A stretch of DNA of 64,000 nucleotides, taken from an uncultured Bacteroidales bacterium. Its GTDB lineage: Bacteria > Bacteroidota > Bacteroidia > Bacteroidales > FEN-979. How positions within the stretch are numbered: the first letter of the stretch is position 1; the number at the start of each line of letters is the position of its first letter. This document shows, one piece after another, positions 9,440-18,769 of this stretch. Location of the stretch: contig CAJBYO010000053.1 in the NCBI GenBank assembly GCA_903959905.1, positions 1 to 64,000 on the forward strand. The letters run 5' to 3'. A model generated the notes under the pieces. It was given only the letters and a program-made list of their open reading frames with translations, was not told the origin of the DNA and ran no database searches. Made by a program: the position numbers and the translations under genes.

Positions 9440-11602
9440 CTACTTGATGACCAGTTTTTCCAGATTTTCGAGCCTGGCTTCAAGATCCGTAATGTGTTTT
9501 TGCTGCAGGAGGTTCTGGTCATTCAGGTTGTCAATGGTTTTTTGCTGTGTCATGTTTTTCTCGTTGAGTTCCTGCACCGCCCTAACCAGGCTGGGCACAA
9601 ACTGGCTGTATGCCAGGCTGTAATTGTCGGTTGGGTTTTTTGGTGCATTTACTCCATCAAATGCATAGCCTATTGATTTGGCGGAGGCTTCCACTTCCTG
9701 GGCGATGAAACCGGTATGCATGTATTCCCGGTCTATGGCCTGCTGATCGGCCGTGGGCAGGTAACGCAGAGCTATGCTGTCGGGCATCTGCGCAGTGATA
9801 TGGCGTTGCAGCTTTTCCGTGTTTATCCGGTAAGTTACGGGGCGCAAAAGCCCAACGAAAGCCAGTCCCGGCACATCTTCCCTTATATTCTCCTTGAACC
9901 GGCCGTCGCTGAGGTTGCTCCAGTTGGCATAACCTCCGATGACCATGCCTCCGATGTTCGCGCCGATTACTATTTTATTATTTCCATTGGTAACAGCAGA
10001 AGCTCCCAGCGAGGTTGCCCCCGCAAGATTGCCAATGCTGGTATTTGTATATTCACCAATACAGGTGTTCCAGCTGCCGTCCACATTGGCATGCATCGCC
10101 TGGCTGCCGATGGCCGTGTTATAGCTTCCGGTGGTGTTATTATCAAGCGCGTGATCTCCGCCTGCAAAATTATAGCCGCCACTACTGTTGCCTGACAGCG
10201 CATAAGGTCCGATGGCTGCATTGCTGCTCCCTGTGGAGTTAGATAAAAGAGCAGACCCGCCGCTTGCGACATTGTAGTTCCCTGTGGAGTTGGAATACAG
10301 TGCCTGGTTTCCGTTTGCAACGTTGTTGTACCCGGTGGTATTATAAAAAAGTGCTTGCGACCCGCTTGCCTCATTGCTGGATCCGGTTGTGTTGTGATAA
10401 AGCGCATTGGAACCCAGTGCGGTATTTCCGGATCCTGTTGTACTTTCATAAAGTGCCCGGAAACCATTGGCGGTATTGCCGTTACCGGAGGTGTTTGAAA
10501 AAAGCGCCTTTGAACCTACCCCGGTATTATCACGGGCCTCCGCATCAGCGACAACGCCAACTCCATTGTTATAAAGCACCGAATCGCCAACGGCCACTAA
10601 GTTGCTTCGATAGAGATTGTTACGCAATGCATTGGTGCCAATTGCCACGTTGGAGTATCCGGTTGAATTGGAATGAAGTGCCTGATCTCCGATGGCGGTA
10701 TTATATCCACCGGATGTGTTGAAAAAAAGTGCCTGGTTCCCGACAGCAGTATTGCGGCTGCCAAGGGTGTTGGAAAAAAGCGCCTGAACCCCGAAGGCGG
10801 CATTGTATAAACCACCTGCATTTGAGTTAAGTGACTGGTATCCGAATGATGTGCTGCTCTGGTCAATGCGTCCGGCCAACTGGTTGTTTATCTTAAGAGT
10901 AAGTGGAACATTGTCTGTTGTCCCGATAAAGCTGGCTGCCCCGGATCCGCTGTTTCCTGTAAGTCCCCAGAAGGAGCCCGTCCCGGTCATTACCCATGCC
11001 GGGATTGTGCTGGTGCCCGAATTGTAATAGAAACCGGGGGTGTTGGTTGTTTGATAGATCATCAGCCCGGTGGCAGGACTGGAAATGGCGTTTCGCTGTG
11101 CGAGGGTCATCCTTGGGATCAGCAAACCTTTCGTCGTGCTGCTGGCATCAATCAGGGCAGAATTGTCGGGTGAGTTCCCGTTCGCATTTATGGCCACCTG
11201 TGAGGATCTGAATACTCCCTCCACGGCCAGTTTTTGTGCGGGTGCTGTTGTTCCGATGCCAACATTGCCCGACATGTAGGAGATGTCACTGCCAACAGAC
11301 AACCATTGACTGTTTATCATGACCCAGTTGCCACCACCGCCACCTGCGAGTTCTTTAAAGGAATAAAACTGATTATTGTCAGTACAAAAGATCAGCAGGC
11401 CGTTTGCCGGATTGCTGATGGCATCGCGCTGAGCGGCGGTCATCCGGGGAACAAGCATCCCTTTGGATGTTGATTTTACATCCAGCATCGCTGAATTGTC
11501 GGGGGCAGAAAGGTCAGTATTGACGGCGACCTGTGCATTAAGTTGCAAGGCAATGCACAAAAGCGCTATGCCGAGAAATGTTGAAAATATCTGCTTTTTC
11601 AT
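9440..11602 (-). CDS. Repeat-rich adhesin-like protein with S74 chaperone domain (C), two heads
   Basis: 720 residues and the first gene of the operon. After the signal peptide (to about 23, LQLNAQ) it carries two consecutive copies of the head module: [19 protein letters not shown] with a glycine-rich insert, then QVAINANGNSPDNSALIDA. The paralogues at 3478 and 5884 have one. About 15 copies of the 17-residue beta-roll repeat follow, then the S74 domain (SDGRFKENI; Ser565, Lys570) and a long coiled coil (about 690-720). It is likely a trimeric surface fibre with self-processing C-terminus. Transcription should start near 11624 from the cassette at 11630-11720, giving a leader of only about 20 bases. 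Confidence 0.9.
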   Translation of the reverse strand: MKKQIFSTFLGIALLCIALQLNAQVAVNTDLSAPDNSAMLDVKSTSKGMLVPRMTAAQRDAISNPANGLLIFCTDNNQFYSFKELAGGGGGNWVMINSQWLSVGSDISYMSGNVGIGTTAPAQKLAVEGVFRSSQVAINANGNSPDNSALIDASSTTKGLLIPRMTLAQRNAISSPATGLMIYQTTNTPGFYYNSGTSTIPAWVMTGTGSFWGLTGNSGSGAASFIGTTDNVPLTLKINNQLAGRIDQSSTSFGYQSLNSNAGGLYNAAFGVQALFSNTLGSRNTAVGNQALFFNTSGGYNTAIGDQALHSNSTGYSNVAIGTNALRNNLYRSNLVAVGDSVLYNNGVGVVADAEARDNTGVGSKALFSNTSGNGNTANGFRALYESTTGSGNTALGSNALYHNTTGSSNEASGSQALFYNTTGYNNVANGNQALYSNSTGNYNVASGGSALLSNSTGSSNAAIGPYALSGNSSGGYNFAGGDHALDNNTTGSYNTAIGSQAMHANVDGSWNTCIGEYTNTSIGNLAGATSLGASAVTNGNNKIVIGANIGGMVIGGYANWSNLSDGRFKENIREDVPGLAFVGLLRPVTYRINTEKLQRHITAQMPDSIALRYLPTADQQAIDREYMHTGFIAQEVEASAKSIGYAFDGVNAPKNPTDNYSLAYSQFVPSLVRAVQELNEKNMTQQKTIDNLNDQNLLQQKHITDLEARLENLEKLVIK

Positions 11603-11629
11603 TGTTACCGGTTTTTGAGGTTATAATCC

Positions 11630-11720
11630 CAAATTTAAACCGGAGGTGAACGATTGTAAAGCAGGAATTGACAGATGGTCGTTTTGGGTCTATAACCGGT
11701 AGGGAAATGGCAATGGTTGG
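11630..11720 (-). promoter_or_regulatory. 91-bp LytTR-type promoter cassette, copy 2 (S74 operon)
   Basis: On the minus strand: -7 box TAAATTTG (11630-11637), 19-base spacer, TTTA (11657-11660), proximal repeat CGACCATCTGTCAA (11668-11681, the most diverged), distal repeat CTACCGGTTATAGA (11689-11702), third block CCAACCATTGCCAT (11707-11720). Spacing is identical to the other three copies, although the spacer sequence differs completely. Its gene partner is the S74 operon beginning at 11602. Confidence 0.7.
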
Positions 11721-11883
11721 AAAAAATGCAATCTGCATTTTGCAATACTCTGCACCCTGCAGGGGCGATATGAATGCCAGAATCTGAAGAAATTCACACA
11801 GAATGATGAGTGAAATAATGTGAATTTATGATGTATACTTTATGAATTTTATTAAATTTGTAAAGCAAACAGAAGGAGGAAGT

Positions 11884-13008
11884 ATGATTCATCGTGAAAT
11901 TCAAAGTGTTATAGAAAAGCAACTCTTTAAAGGGAAGGTTATCATCATCTATGGTCCCAGGAGAGTTGGAAAGACGACGCTCTCAAAACTGTTGGTTGAA
12001 AAAGAAGCGAACAGCCGCTACATCAACTGCGATTTGCTGGAAAACAAAGCAGCCCTTGAAACCACAAACAGCAGCGTATTAAAGAGCTTTCTTGGAAACT
12101 ATCGCCTGGTCATTCTGGATGAGGCCCATCAAATCAGGGATGTCGGACGCGTTCTGAAGATATTGTCAGATACTTTTCCGGAGATCCAGATGGTTGCTAC
12201 CGGTTCCTCAAGTTTTGAACTGGGGAACCGGTTGGCAGAACCACTCACCGGCAGGTCGAGGGAATACATGGTTTACCCGTTTTCAATGACCGAATTATTG
12301 ACCGTAAAGGACAGGATTGAACTGAATGCTGAGGTGGACTGGATTTTGCGATTTGGCCTCTATCCTGAAGTTTACGGTAAACCCGAACATGAAGCGATGG
12401 AAGAATTAAGCCAGATTGCAAGCACTTATCTTTATAAAGATATTCTTCAGTATGAACAGATTAAACGCCCGGGCCTTTTGTTAAATCTGCTAAACGCACT
12501 TGCCCTGCAAATCGGGAATGAGGTTTCCCTGAATGAATTGTCGCGTATGCTGGGTGAAACAGTTCCCACCATCCAACGTTACATTGAATTACTTGAAAAA
12601 GCATTTGTTATTTTCCGTCTTCGCTCATACAGCAGAAATCTAAGGAAAGAGATCGCCAAGGGGCAGAAGATCTATTTTTATGATTTAGGAATACGAAACG
12701 CACTGATCCGCAATTTTAATCCGCTTAATCTCAGAAACGATACCGGCGCATTGTGGGAGAATTTCTGCATTGTTGAACGGATGAAGTTTAACATGAATCA
12801 GCGCCGCTTTGTTAACAGTTGGTTTTGGCGTACCTATGACCAGAAGGAAGTTGATTATATTGAAGAGGAGGGCGGAACCATGAAAGCTGTTGAGTTTAAA
12901 TTAAAATCGGGAGGAAGTTTCAAGTCAAGCAGAGAATTCAAGGCAAACTATCCGGTGGCAACGGTTATGACGGTTACAAGGGATAATTTCTGGGAGTTTA
13001 TGATATAA
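11884..13008 (+). CDS. AAA ATPase with DUF4143-type C-terminal half
   Basis: A 374-residue protein of the AAA_14/DUF4143 family. The Walker A motif is YGPRRVGKTT (residues 23-32), Walker B LVILDEAHQ with Asp78-Glu79, then VATGSSSFEL (sensor-like) and a C-terminal half with YLYKDIL, ERMKF and the nuclease-like EVDYIEE...VEFKLKSG stretch near 335-350. An in-frame ATG at 11842 is possible, but the ATG at 11884 has a strong AAGGAGG seven bases upstream, so I prefer it. Family members are often solitary, scattered genes whose cellular role is unsettled. It is the only plus-strand gene among minus-strand surface genes and looks more AT-rich than its neighbours. It sits between two units of the regulon, so it is probably an insertion unrelated to them. 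Confidence 0.85.
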   Translation: MIHREIQSVIEKQLFKGKVIIIYGPRRVGKTTLSKLLVEKEANSRYINCDLLENKAALETTNSSVLKSFLGNYRLVILDEAHQIRDVGRVLKILSDTFPEIQMVATGSSSFELGNRLAEPLTGRSREYMVYPFSMTELLTVKDRIELNAEVDWILRFGLYPEVYGKPEHEAMEELSQIASTYLYKDILQYEQIKRPGLLLNLLNALALQIGNEVSLNELSRMLGETVPTIQRYIELLEKAFVIFRLRSYSRNLRKEIAKGQKIYFYDLGIRNALIRNFNPLNLRNDTGALWENFCIVERMKFNMNQRRFVNSWFWRTYDQKEVDYIEEEGGTMKAVEFKLKSGGSFKSSREFKANYPVATVMTVTRDNFWEFMI

Positions 13009-13019
13009 TGCATTATTTT

Positions 13020-15068
13020 CTATATGGGAATAACCAGTTCAACCCTTGTACCGCATGCCAGGCCATGCTCGTCTTTCAAATCCACAATACTTACCTTCTC
13101 TCCGCTGGAATTGAGCTTATTCATCATCTCAATCCGCTGCGACGTAACCTTCAATCCATGGGATTTGTGTGCCGCCGACTTGCTCTTCAGCTCGGCCGCT
13201 TTTTCCCTGCCAATGCCATCATCTTCAATTGATATCAATAACAATTCCTCATTCTTCATTGCAATATCAATGGTAATGGTCCCTTCGCCCTCTTTCTGCA
13301 TCAATCCGTGCCAGATGGCATTCTCCACAAACGGCTGCAGCAGCATCGGCGGGATCATGATGGAGTTGGTGTTTACATCATGGGCAATTTTGTACACGCA
13401 TTTGAATTTATTTTCAAACCGTGCAGCCTCCAGTAAAACATATAACTTCAGTGTTTCCAGTTCTTTCTCAATGGAGATGGTTTCGCTGCGGGAATTATCC
13501 AGGATCAGCCGGATCAGTTTGGAGAATTTGATCAGGTATTCCGAAGCGAGTTCGTGCTGCTGATCCATCACAAAACTGTTGATGGAGTTGAGGGAATTGA
13601 AGATGAAATGGGGGTTCATCTGGGCACGGAGGGCTTTGGTTTCGGCTTTTGCAAGTTGGTTTTTGAAATCGGAGGTGAGTTGTTCGCTGTCACGTTTGCG
13701 TTTGTAGCGGAGGAGGCTGAGAATCGCAAAGGCGATCAGCAGCAAAATAACACCGCCAAACAGGTAATAGTTGCGTTGTGAGGTTTTCTGGATACGGAGT
13801 TGTTTAATTTCATGCTCTTTCTCTTCCTGTTGTTGCTCAATTTCAAACGTCGCAATTCTGGCCTTTGTGTTCATCGTATTCATTGAATCCTTGATGGTTT
13901 GGTACATGACCAGGTAGCGGAGGGCCGCAAGAGAGTCTCCTTTTTTCAAAAGGCACGATTGCATTTCATAAGTGTACCGCAGAATCAGTGGAATATTTCC
14001 GGAAAGTTGTGCTTGTTCTAATGCTGCTTTGAGACGTTGAATCGCTTGCTTTTCCTTCCCGGTTGCTGAATAATATTTATAGAAATAGAAATCCAGATTG
14101 ACAAAATTGCTTGTAAAGTATATGTTTAATTTCTCTTTTTGCTGAATTTTTTCAGCCTGTTCAAGATAGATCAGTGTGCTGTCATATCTGCCCATCTGAA
14201 GATGAACCGAAGCAATACTAACCAGGTTTGACGCGCGGAAATGGGGTTCAATTTCATATTTTTTCCCCTCCTGATAATAGCTCAGCGCGCGCTTGTAGTC
14301 TCCCATCTCAAAATAAACATCACCCAGGGCATCATATGCGTTTGTATGATTTACTTCATTCAACTCAATCATAGAATTAAGAAAGGATTTCAGGAATTCT
14401 TCTGCTTTAGCCATATTTCCCCATGCAAGGTACGTTGACCCAATAATTCCCCGGTCATTCAAAACACCCATCGAATCAAACGATTTAAATTGTTCCAAGG
14501 CACGCATAAAGTACCCGATTGCCTTGTCATAATCGGCCATAGATAAATAATACCTTCCCAATCCATGATACCCTGCGGCCGTATTTTCAATCGGACCGTG
14601 CTTTTTGTAATAAGTAATTTTATCGGAATAATACCTGAACATATCCAATTGTCTGCCGGCGGCAAAATAATAGAAACGTATCTGGTTAAGCGGATAACCA
14701 AGCGGTTGCGGCACCCCCAGGGAATCCAGTCCGTCAATAATTTGATTGCACCGGATGATTGCTTCATTGAAACGGCCGCTATCGGCAAGTTGCGAAACCT
14801 CGGAAAACCGGCTTATCAGCAATCCGTGACGAAAGTTGTTTTTTAACGACAAGGCATATATCTCCTTGTACAATTTACTGGTTTCACCGGGTGATGCCAG
14901 ATTCATCAGGTACCTGCACATTAGTTTGATCCTGACAGTATCATTTTTTTCCCGTGAAAGCTGATTCCGGAATTTCTCAGATAGGATTTGCCTGGCAACA
15001 ACAATTTGGTTGCAGAACATGAGGAACAGCAGGATAACTGACACGATATGGCGTAAGAAGGGATGCAT
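13020..15068 (-). CDS. TPR-containing LytS-like sensor histidine kinase 2
   Basis: 682 residues if started at the Met at 15068 (MHPFLRHIVS). A longer in-frame start at 15089 adds seven residues, but the shorter start keeps the same spacing to the TACTTTTA box (15076-15083) as kinase 1 has. It has a signal/anchor (1-27), TPR-like repeats to about 400, a coiled coil, one membrane helix near 435-455 followed by RYKRKRD, then a His_kinase domain with His487 in NPHFIFNSLNSI, PFVENAIWHG and DDGIGRE. It follows the T9SS Ycf48-like gene on the same strand, separated by a degenerate hairpin (15097-15206), and ends 12 bp from the convergent ATPase gene. Its probable regulator is a LytTR protein coded elsewhere in the window. 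Confidence 0.93.
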   Translation of the reverse strand: MHPFLRHIVSVILLFLMFCNQIVVARQILSEKFRNQLSREKNDTVRIKLMCRYLMNLASPGETSKLYKEIYALSLKNNFRHGLLISRFSEVSQLADSGRFNEAIIRCNQIIDGLDSLGVPQPLGYPLNQIRFYYFAAGRQLDMFRYYSDKITYYKKHGPIENTAAGYHGLGRYYLSMADYDKAIGYFMRALEQFKSFDSMGVLNDRGIIGSTYLAWGNMAKAEEFLKSFLNSMIELNEVNHTNAYDALGDVYFEMGDYKRALSYYQEGKKYEIEPHFRASNLVSIASVHLQMGRYDSTLIYLEQAEKIQQKEKLNIYFTSNFVNLDFYFYKYYSATGKEKQAIQRLKAALEQAQLSGNIPLILRYTYEMQSCLLKKGDSLAALRYLVMYQTIKDSMNTMNTKARIATFEIEQQQEEKEHEIKQLRIQKTSQRNYYLFGGVILLLIAFAILSLLRYKRKRDSEQLTSDFKNQLAKAETKALRAQMNPHFIFNSLNSINSFVMDQQHELASEYLIKFSKLIRLILDNSRSETISIEKELETLKLYVLLEAARFENKFKCVYKIAHDVNTNSIMIPPMLLQPFVENAIWHGLMQKEGEGTITIDIAMKNEELLLISIEDDGIGREKAAELKSKSAAHKSHGLKVTSQRIEMMNKLNSSGEKVSIVDLKDEHGLACGTRVELVIPI

Positions 15069-15096
15069 TGCGGGGTAAAAGTACAACAAGTGTTAA

Positions 15097-15206
15097 ATAT
15101 GCGAATGACGAATATGCGAATATGCGAATGAGGTGCTAATATGCATAGATACTAACTTGATAAGTAGAACAACATTCGCATATTCGTCATTCACATATTC
15201 GTCATT
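15097..15206. repeat. degenerate copy of the ATGCGAATGACG hairpin
   Basis: The arms 15097-15130 and 15173-15206 use the same word as the hairpin at 3328. The innermost 14 bp (15117-15130 against 15173-15186) pair perfectly; the outer part has mismatches and a slip. The loop is 42 bases and keeps AGGTGCT near its start and TAAGTAG near its end, as at 3370-3413. It lies between a T9SS gene and kinase 2, the same relative position as the hairpin in front of kinase 1. Confidence 0.75.
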
Positions 15207-15227
15207 TTTTCATCCACACATCCGTCA

Positions 15228-16442
15228 TTACTTAACTGCAAACTTTGAAACCATAGTGTTTTCGCCGTCAATAAGTTTTACGAAGTAGAGGCCTGTTGGG
15301 AAGGAACTTACGTCAATTTTTGTCAGGGCACCTACGATTTGCTCGTTCATGACGACCTGCCCGGTCAAGTCATATATAAACAACCTACGGATTGGTTCGG
15401 TTCCCGGCATTGGCAATACAATGGTTAATTGCTCTCTGGCAGGATTTGGGTAACAGTTTAACCCGCCGGTTGCCTTTTTTTCACTGACTCCAACCGGAAA
15501 GCCCCCATTGGTGGTTTTCAGGATGGTTCCATAATCACCCGCTGCAAAGCCGGTATAAGCATCCAGGAAAAAAAGGCCAAACAGGTATTCAAATGTTCCG
15601 CTCTCCTGGGCTGTCCAGGTTGCACCGGAATCGGAGGTTCGGAGAATATCGCCGAACCGGCTTACGGCGTAACCGATACCGGGAGTTGGAAAGAAAATCC
15701 GCCTCACCGGACCGCCGGGGGTGTTCGGGATTTCATGCCAGGTCATGCCTGCATCAGTTGTTTTCAAGATGCTGCCGGTTGCCAGGTCGCCACCTCCGGC
15801 GTACCCGGTGTTGGAATCTGTAAAGAAGATGGTAAAGAGGTAGTTATATATCCCGGTGGTCATGGTGACCCAGGTTATTCCACCATCGGTAGTTTTAAGG
15901 ATGGTGCCCCCGGTGGTCCATGAACCGTTGCCACCTGCCACATACCCGATATCTACGCTGGTGAAGGCGACATCCTTTATTTGGACAGGTAAGCCGGTTG
16001 CCACCGGGATCCAGGTTTCACCGGCATCGGTGGTTTTTAAAACGGGGCCATCGTCGCCAACCGCATAACCGGTATTCCCGATAAACGATGCCTTGATAAT
16101 GATATTGGATGCACCGTCGTGTTTTGTAGCCCAGGTTGTGCCCCCATCCAGGGTTTTTAAAATGATCCCGCCTGCACCGGTGCAAAAACCGGTGTTAACA
16201 GAGGTAAACACGATGTAATATAAGTCCAGGGTTGTACCGCTTGTTAGCGGATCCCATTGATTGCCTCCATCAATTGTTTTTAAAATGGTGCCTGCGTCAG
16301 CTACGGCATATCCCGTATCGGCATTGACAAAATAAACAGAACTGACGAATCCGGAGATTCCGCTGTTTAGCGGAGTCCATTGGGAAAATGAGTTGAGTAC
16401 AAACAGGAACAATGCTGTAAAGAGTAAAAGTGTTTTTTTCAT
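15228..16442 (-). CDS. T9SS protein with Ycf48-like BNR repeats
   Basis: 404 residues. Signal peptide (1-20, NSFSQ), then about seven repeats of the pattern ILKTTDGGxTW with VGYAVG-like partners over about 25-320. This is the photosystem II assembly factor Ycf48/BNR type of beta-propeller. A Por-secretion C-terminal domain (LNCYPNPAREQLTIVL to MVSKFAVK) ends the protein. Ycf48-like propellers outside phototrophs are common secreted proteins in Bacteroidota and have no assigned reaction. The gene is driven by the cassette at 16517-16607 and precedes kinase 2, so the kinase may respond to, or be made together with, this surface protein. Confidence 0.88.
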   Translation of the reverse strand: MKKTLLLFTALFLFVLNSFSQWTPLNSGISGFVSSVYFVNADTGYAVADAGTILKTIDGGNQWDPLTSGTTLDLYYIVFTSVNTGFCTGAGGIILKTLDGGTTWATKHDGASNIIIKASFIGNTGYAVGDDGPVLKTTDAGETWIPVATGLPVQIKDVAFTSVDIGYVAGGNGSWTTGGTILKTTDGGITWVTMTTGIYNYLFTIFFTDSNTGYAGGGDLATGSILKTTDAGMTWHEIPNTPGGPVRRIFFPTPGIGYAVSRFGDILRTSDSGATWTAQESGTFEYLFGLFFLDAYTGFAAGDYGTILKTTNGGFPVGVSEKKATGGLNCYPNPAREQLTIVLPMPGTEPIRRLFIYDLTGQVVMNEQIVGALTKIDVSSFPTGLYFVKLIDGENTMVSKFAVK

Positions 16443-16516
16443 GGCGGTTGGATAAATTACGATTGGACGATTTACGGTTTACGATTGAATTGAGTGATGT
16501 ACGATTGACGAATATC

Positions 16517-16607
16517 CAAAAGTAGCATGCGGAGGAAGGAAAGTAAAGCGGGAATTGGTAACCGGTAGGGATGGGTTGATAACCGGTAGGGATTTGGCAA
16601 TGGTTGG
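16517..16607 (-). promoter_or_regulatory. 91-bp LytTR-type promoter cassette, copy 3 (Ycf48-like unit)
   Basis: On the minus strand: TACTTTTG (16517-16524), 19-base spacer, TTTA (16544-16547), proximal repeat CTACCGGTTACCAA (16555-16568), distal CTACCGGTTATCAA (16576-16589), third block CCAACCATTGCCAA (16594-16607). The leader to the start codon at 16442 is rich in ATTTACGATTG-type low-complexity words, like the leader of copy 1. Confidence 0.75.
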
Positions 16608-16612
16608 TGTAG

Positions 16613-16699
16613 GGCCACGCCATGGCGTGGCCATGATTTGATGGCCGTTAATGGATGTGCCGTAATTGGTTTCCTGCATGGCCACGCCATGGCGTGGCC
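16613..16699. repeat. two copies of a 20-bp perfect palindrome
   Basis: GGCCACGCCATGGCGTGGCC occurs at 16613-16632 and again at 16680-16699, separated by 47 bases without a recognisable gene. It is the same palindrome that starts the tandem array at 1141-1160. After the second copy, the run CACGATGCATTTTGCAATAT to the kinase stop codon also matches the sequence after the array at 1235. So the whole block behind kinases 1 and 3 is shared, with different palindrome copy number. Confidence 0.85.
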
Positions 16700-16723
16700 C
16701 CACGATGCATTTTGCAATATTGT

Positions 16724-18769
16724 TTATATGGGAATAACCAATTCAACCCTCGTGCCGCTTGCCCTGCCCTGCTCATCTTTCAAATCCTCAATCGTCACCT
16801 GTGCTCCGCTGGAATTGAGCTTATTCATCATCTCAATCCGCTGCGACGTAACCTTCAATCCATGGGATTTATGAGTGGCTGATTTGCTTTTCAACTCTGC
16901 CGCTTTTTCCCGGCCAATGCCATCATCCTCTATGGTGATCATTAACAATTCCTCATTCTTCATTGCCAATTCAATGACGATGGTCCCTTCCCCCTCTTTT
17001 TGCATCAGCCCGTGCCATATGGCATTTTCCACAAACGGCTGCAGCAGCATCGGCGGGATCATGATGGAATTGGTGTTTACTTCAGCAGCGATATGATAGA
17101 CGCATTTGAATTTGTTATCAAACCTGGCAGATTCTAGCAGGACGTACAACTTCAGTGCTTCCAGTTCTTTTTCAATGGAGATGGTTTCGCTCCGTGAGTT
17201 ATCCAGGATCAGCCGGATGAGTTTTGAGAATTTGATCAGGTATTCCGAAGCGAGTTCGTGCTGCTGATCCATCACAAAACTGTTGATGGAGTTGAGGGAG
17301 TTGAAGATGAAGTGGGGGTTCATCTGGGCACGGAGGGCTTTGGTTTCGGCCCGTGCGAGCTGGTTTTTAAAATCGGAGGTGAGTTGTTCCTTGTCGCGTT
17401 TGCGTTTGTAGCGGAGGCGGCTGAAGAAGGCGAGGAGGATCAGAATGATGATAAACCCGCCGGCCAGGTAATTCCTGCGCTGAGCGGCTTTTTGAAATTT
17501 TAATTGTTCTATTTCATTTCCCTTTTGTTGTGCCTGTTGCTCAACTTCAAAGGTAGCGATCCGTGCCTGTGTTTTTGATGCATCCAGGGAATCCTGAATG
17601 GTGTTGTACTGCAACAAATAGCGCAATGATTGAAGGGAATCACCGTGTTTCAGCAAAAATGAATGGAACTCTTTGGTATAGGTCAGTAAGAGGGGAATAT
17701 TTTTGGACAGGGATGCACTTTCAAGGGCCGCTTTAAGATGTGAAACAGCTTGCTTTTTGTTTCCGGTCGCTGCATAATATTTGTAGAAGTAAAAATCAAT
17801 ATCAATATAATTATACGAAAAGCGGGGACCCAATTTTTCCTGTTGCCTGATCTTTTCTGCACGTTCCAGGTAAAAGAGCGCACTGTCATTGTGCCCCAGA
17901 TGCAGGTGAACAGAAGCAATGTTTATATAGTTTAACGCTTTCAGCAGGGGGAGTTTATAACACCGTTTTCCTTCAAAATAATAGTACATCGCTTCTTTGT
18001 AATCATGCTTTTGAACATAAATATCTCCCAGAGCATCATACACATCGGTATTGGCAACTTCGTTTGATCTGATCAGATCTTTAAGGGTTGATTTCTGAAA
18101 TTCTTCTGCCTTGTCAAGGTTCCCCCAATCCATATATGATCCCCCGATATTCAGCTTTGCATCGATTACGCCGATCGGATCAAACGACTTATAGACCTCT
18201 AGAGCCCGCATGAAGTAGCCGATGGCCTTGTCATTGTCGGCCAGTGCCCGGTAATATTGTCCTAACCCCAGATAACAGGCAGCGGTATTTTCAATGGGGC
18301 CGTGATTGCGGTAATAGGCTATTTTATCTGTATAAAACCGGAACATGTCCAATGGCTTGCCCGCCAGGAAATAAACATGTTGAATATGGTAAAGCGGGTA
18401 GGCGAATGGCTGAACCACACCAAGAGAATCCAGGGCGTCTATACAGCCTTTAATACCGGATATTGCTTCATCATACTTGCCCTGATCAAATAGCTTTAGC
18501 ATTTCATAATAGCGATGATAGATCAAGCCCGGCCGGTAGTGGTTTTTTACGGAAAGGGAATGAATTTCATCATACCATTTCTGTGAGGTTTCCCGCTGCC
18601 CGAAAACCATCACATACAACACCATTAATTTTATTTTCGCAGTATCATTGGTCTCTTTTGAAATCTGTGCCAGGAGTTTGTCCTCAGCGGGTGTCTGTGA
18701 AAATGAATGACCGCTGAATAAAAGGATCAGGAAGAGCAAAAACCAACAAGGGCGTGCGGGAAATTTCAT
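16724..18769 (-). CDS. TPR-containing LytS-like sensor histidine kinase 3
   Basis: 681 residues from MKFPARPCWF. An upstream in-frame ATG at 18790 would add MCCNFSP but would break the TAACTTTA-to-ATG spacing seen in the paralogues (box at 18775-18782). Signal/anchor 1-25 (HSFSQ), TPR-like repeats to about 400, coiled coil QQAQQKGNEIEQLKFQK, membrane helix near 433-452, and a His_kinase domain with His486, Asn582 and DDGIGRE. It shares EDKLLxQISKETNDT after the signal peptide with kinase 1, so these two are the closest pair. It lies 38 bp downstream of the small anchored protein at 18808, in the unit driven from 21945. Two-component sensor by family; signal unknown. Confidence 0.94.
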   Translation of the reverse strand: MKFPARPCWFLLFLILLFSGHSFSQTPAEDKLLAQISKETNDTAKIKLMVLYVMVFGQRETSQKWYDEIHSLSVKNHYRPGLIYHRYYEMLKLFDQGKYDEAISGIKGCIDALDSLGVVQPFAYPLYHIQHVYFLAGKPLDMFRFYTDKIAYYRNHGPIENTAACYLGLGQYYRALADNDKAIGYFMRALEVYKSFDPIGVIDAKLNIGGSYMDWGNLDKAEEFQKSTLKDLIRSNEVANTDVYDALGDIYVQKHDYKEAMYYYFEGKRCYKLPLLKALNYINIASVHLHLGHNDSALFYLERAEKIRQQEKLGPRFSYNYIDIDFYFYKYYAATGNKKQAVSHLKAALESASLSKNIPLLLTYTKEFHSFLLKHGDSLQSLRYLLQYNTIQDSLDASKTQARIATFEVEQQAQQKGNEIEQLKFQKAAQRRNYLAGGFIIILILLAFFSRLRYKRKRDKEQLTSDFKNQLARAETKALRAQMNPHFIFNSLNSINSFVMDQQHELASEYLIKFSKLIRLILDNSRSETISIEKELEALKLYVLLESARFDNKFKCVYHIAAEVNTNSIMIPPMLLQPFVENAIWHGLMQKEGEGTIVIELAMKNEELLMITIEDDGIGREKAAELKSKSATHKSHGLKVTSQRIEMMNKLNSSGAQVTIEDLKDEQGRASGTRVELVIPI

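Noticed and set aside
3478..11602. Many open frames of 60-180 codons on the plus strand across the three S74 genes
   Set aside because: They mirror the 17-residue repeats on the other strand, have no signal or domain, and vanish where the repeat pattern changes. The minus-strand proteins explain the region fully.
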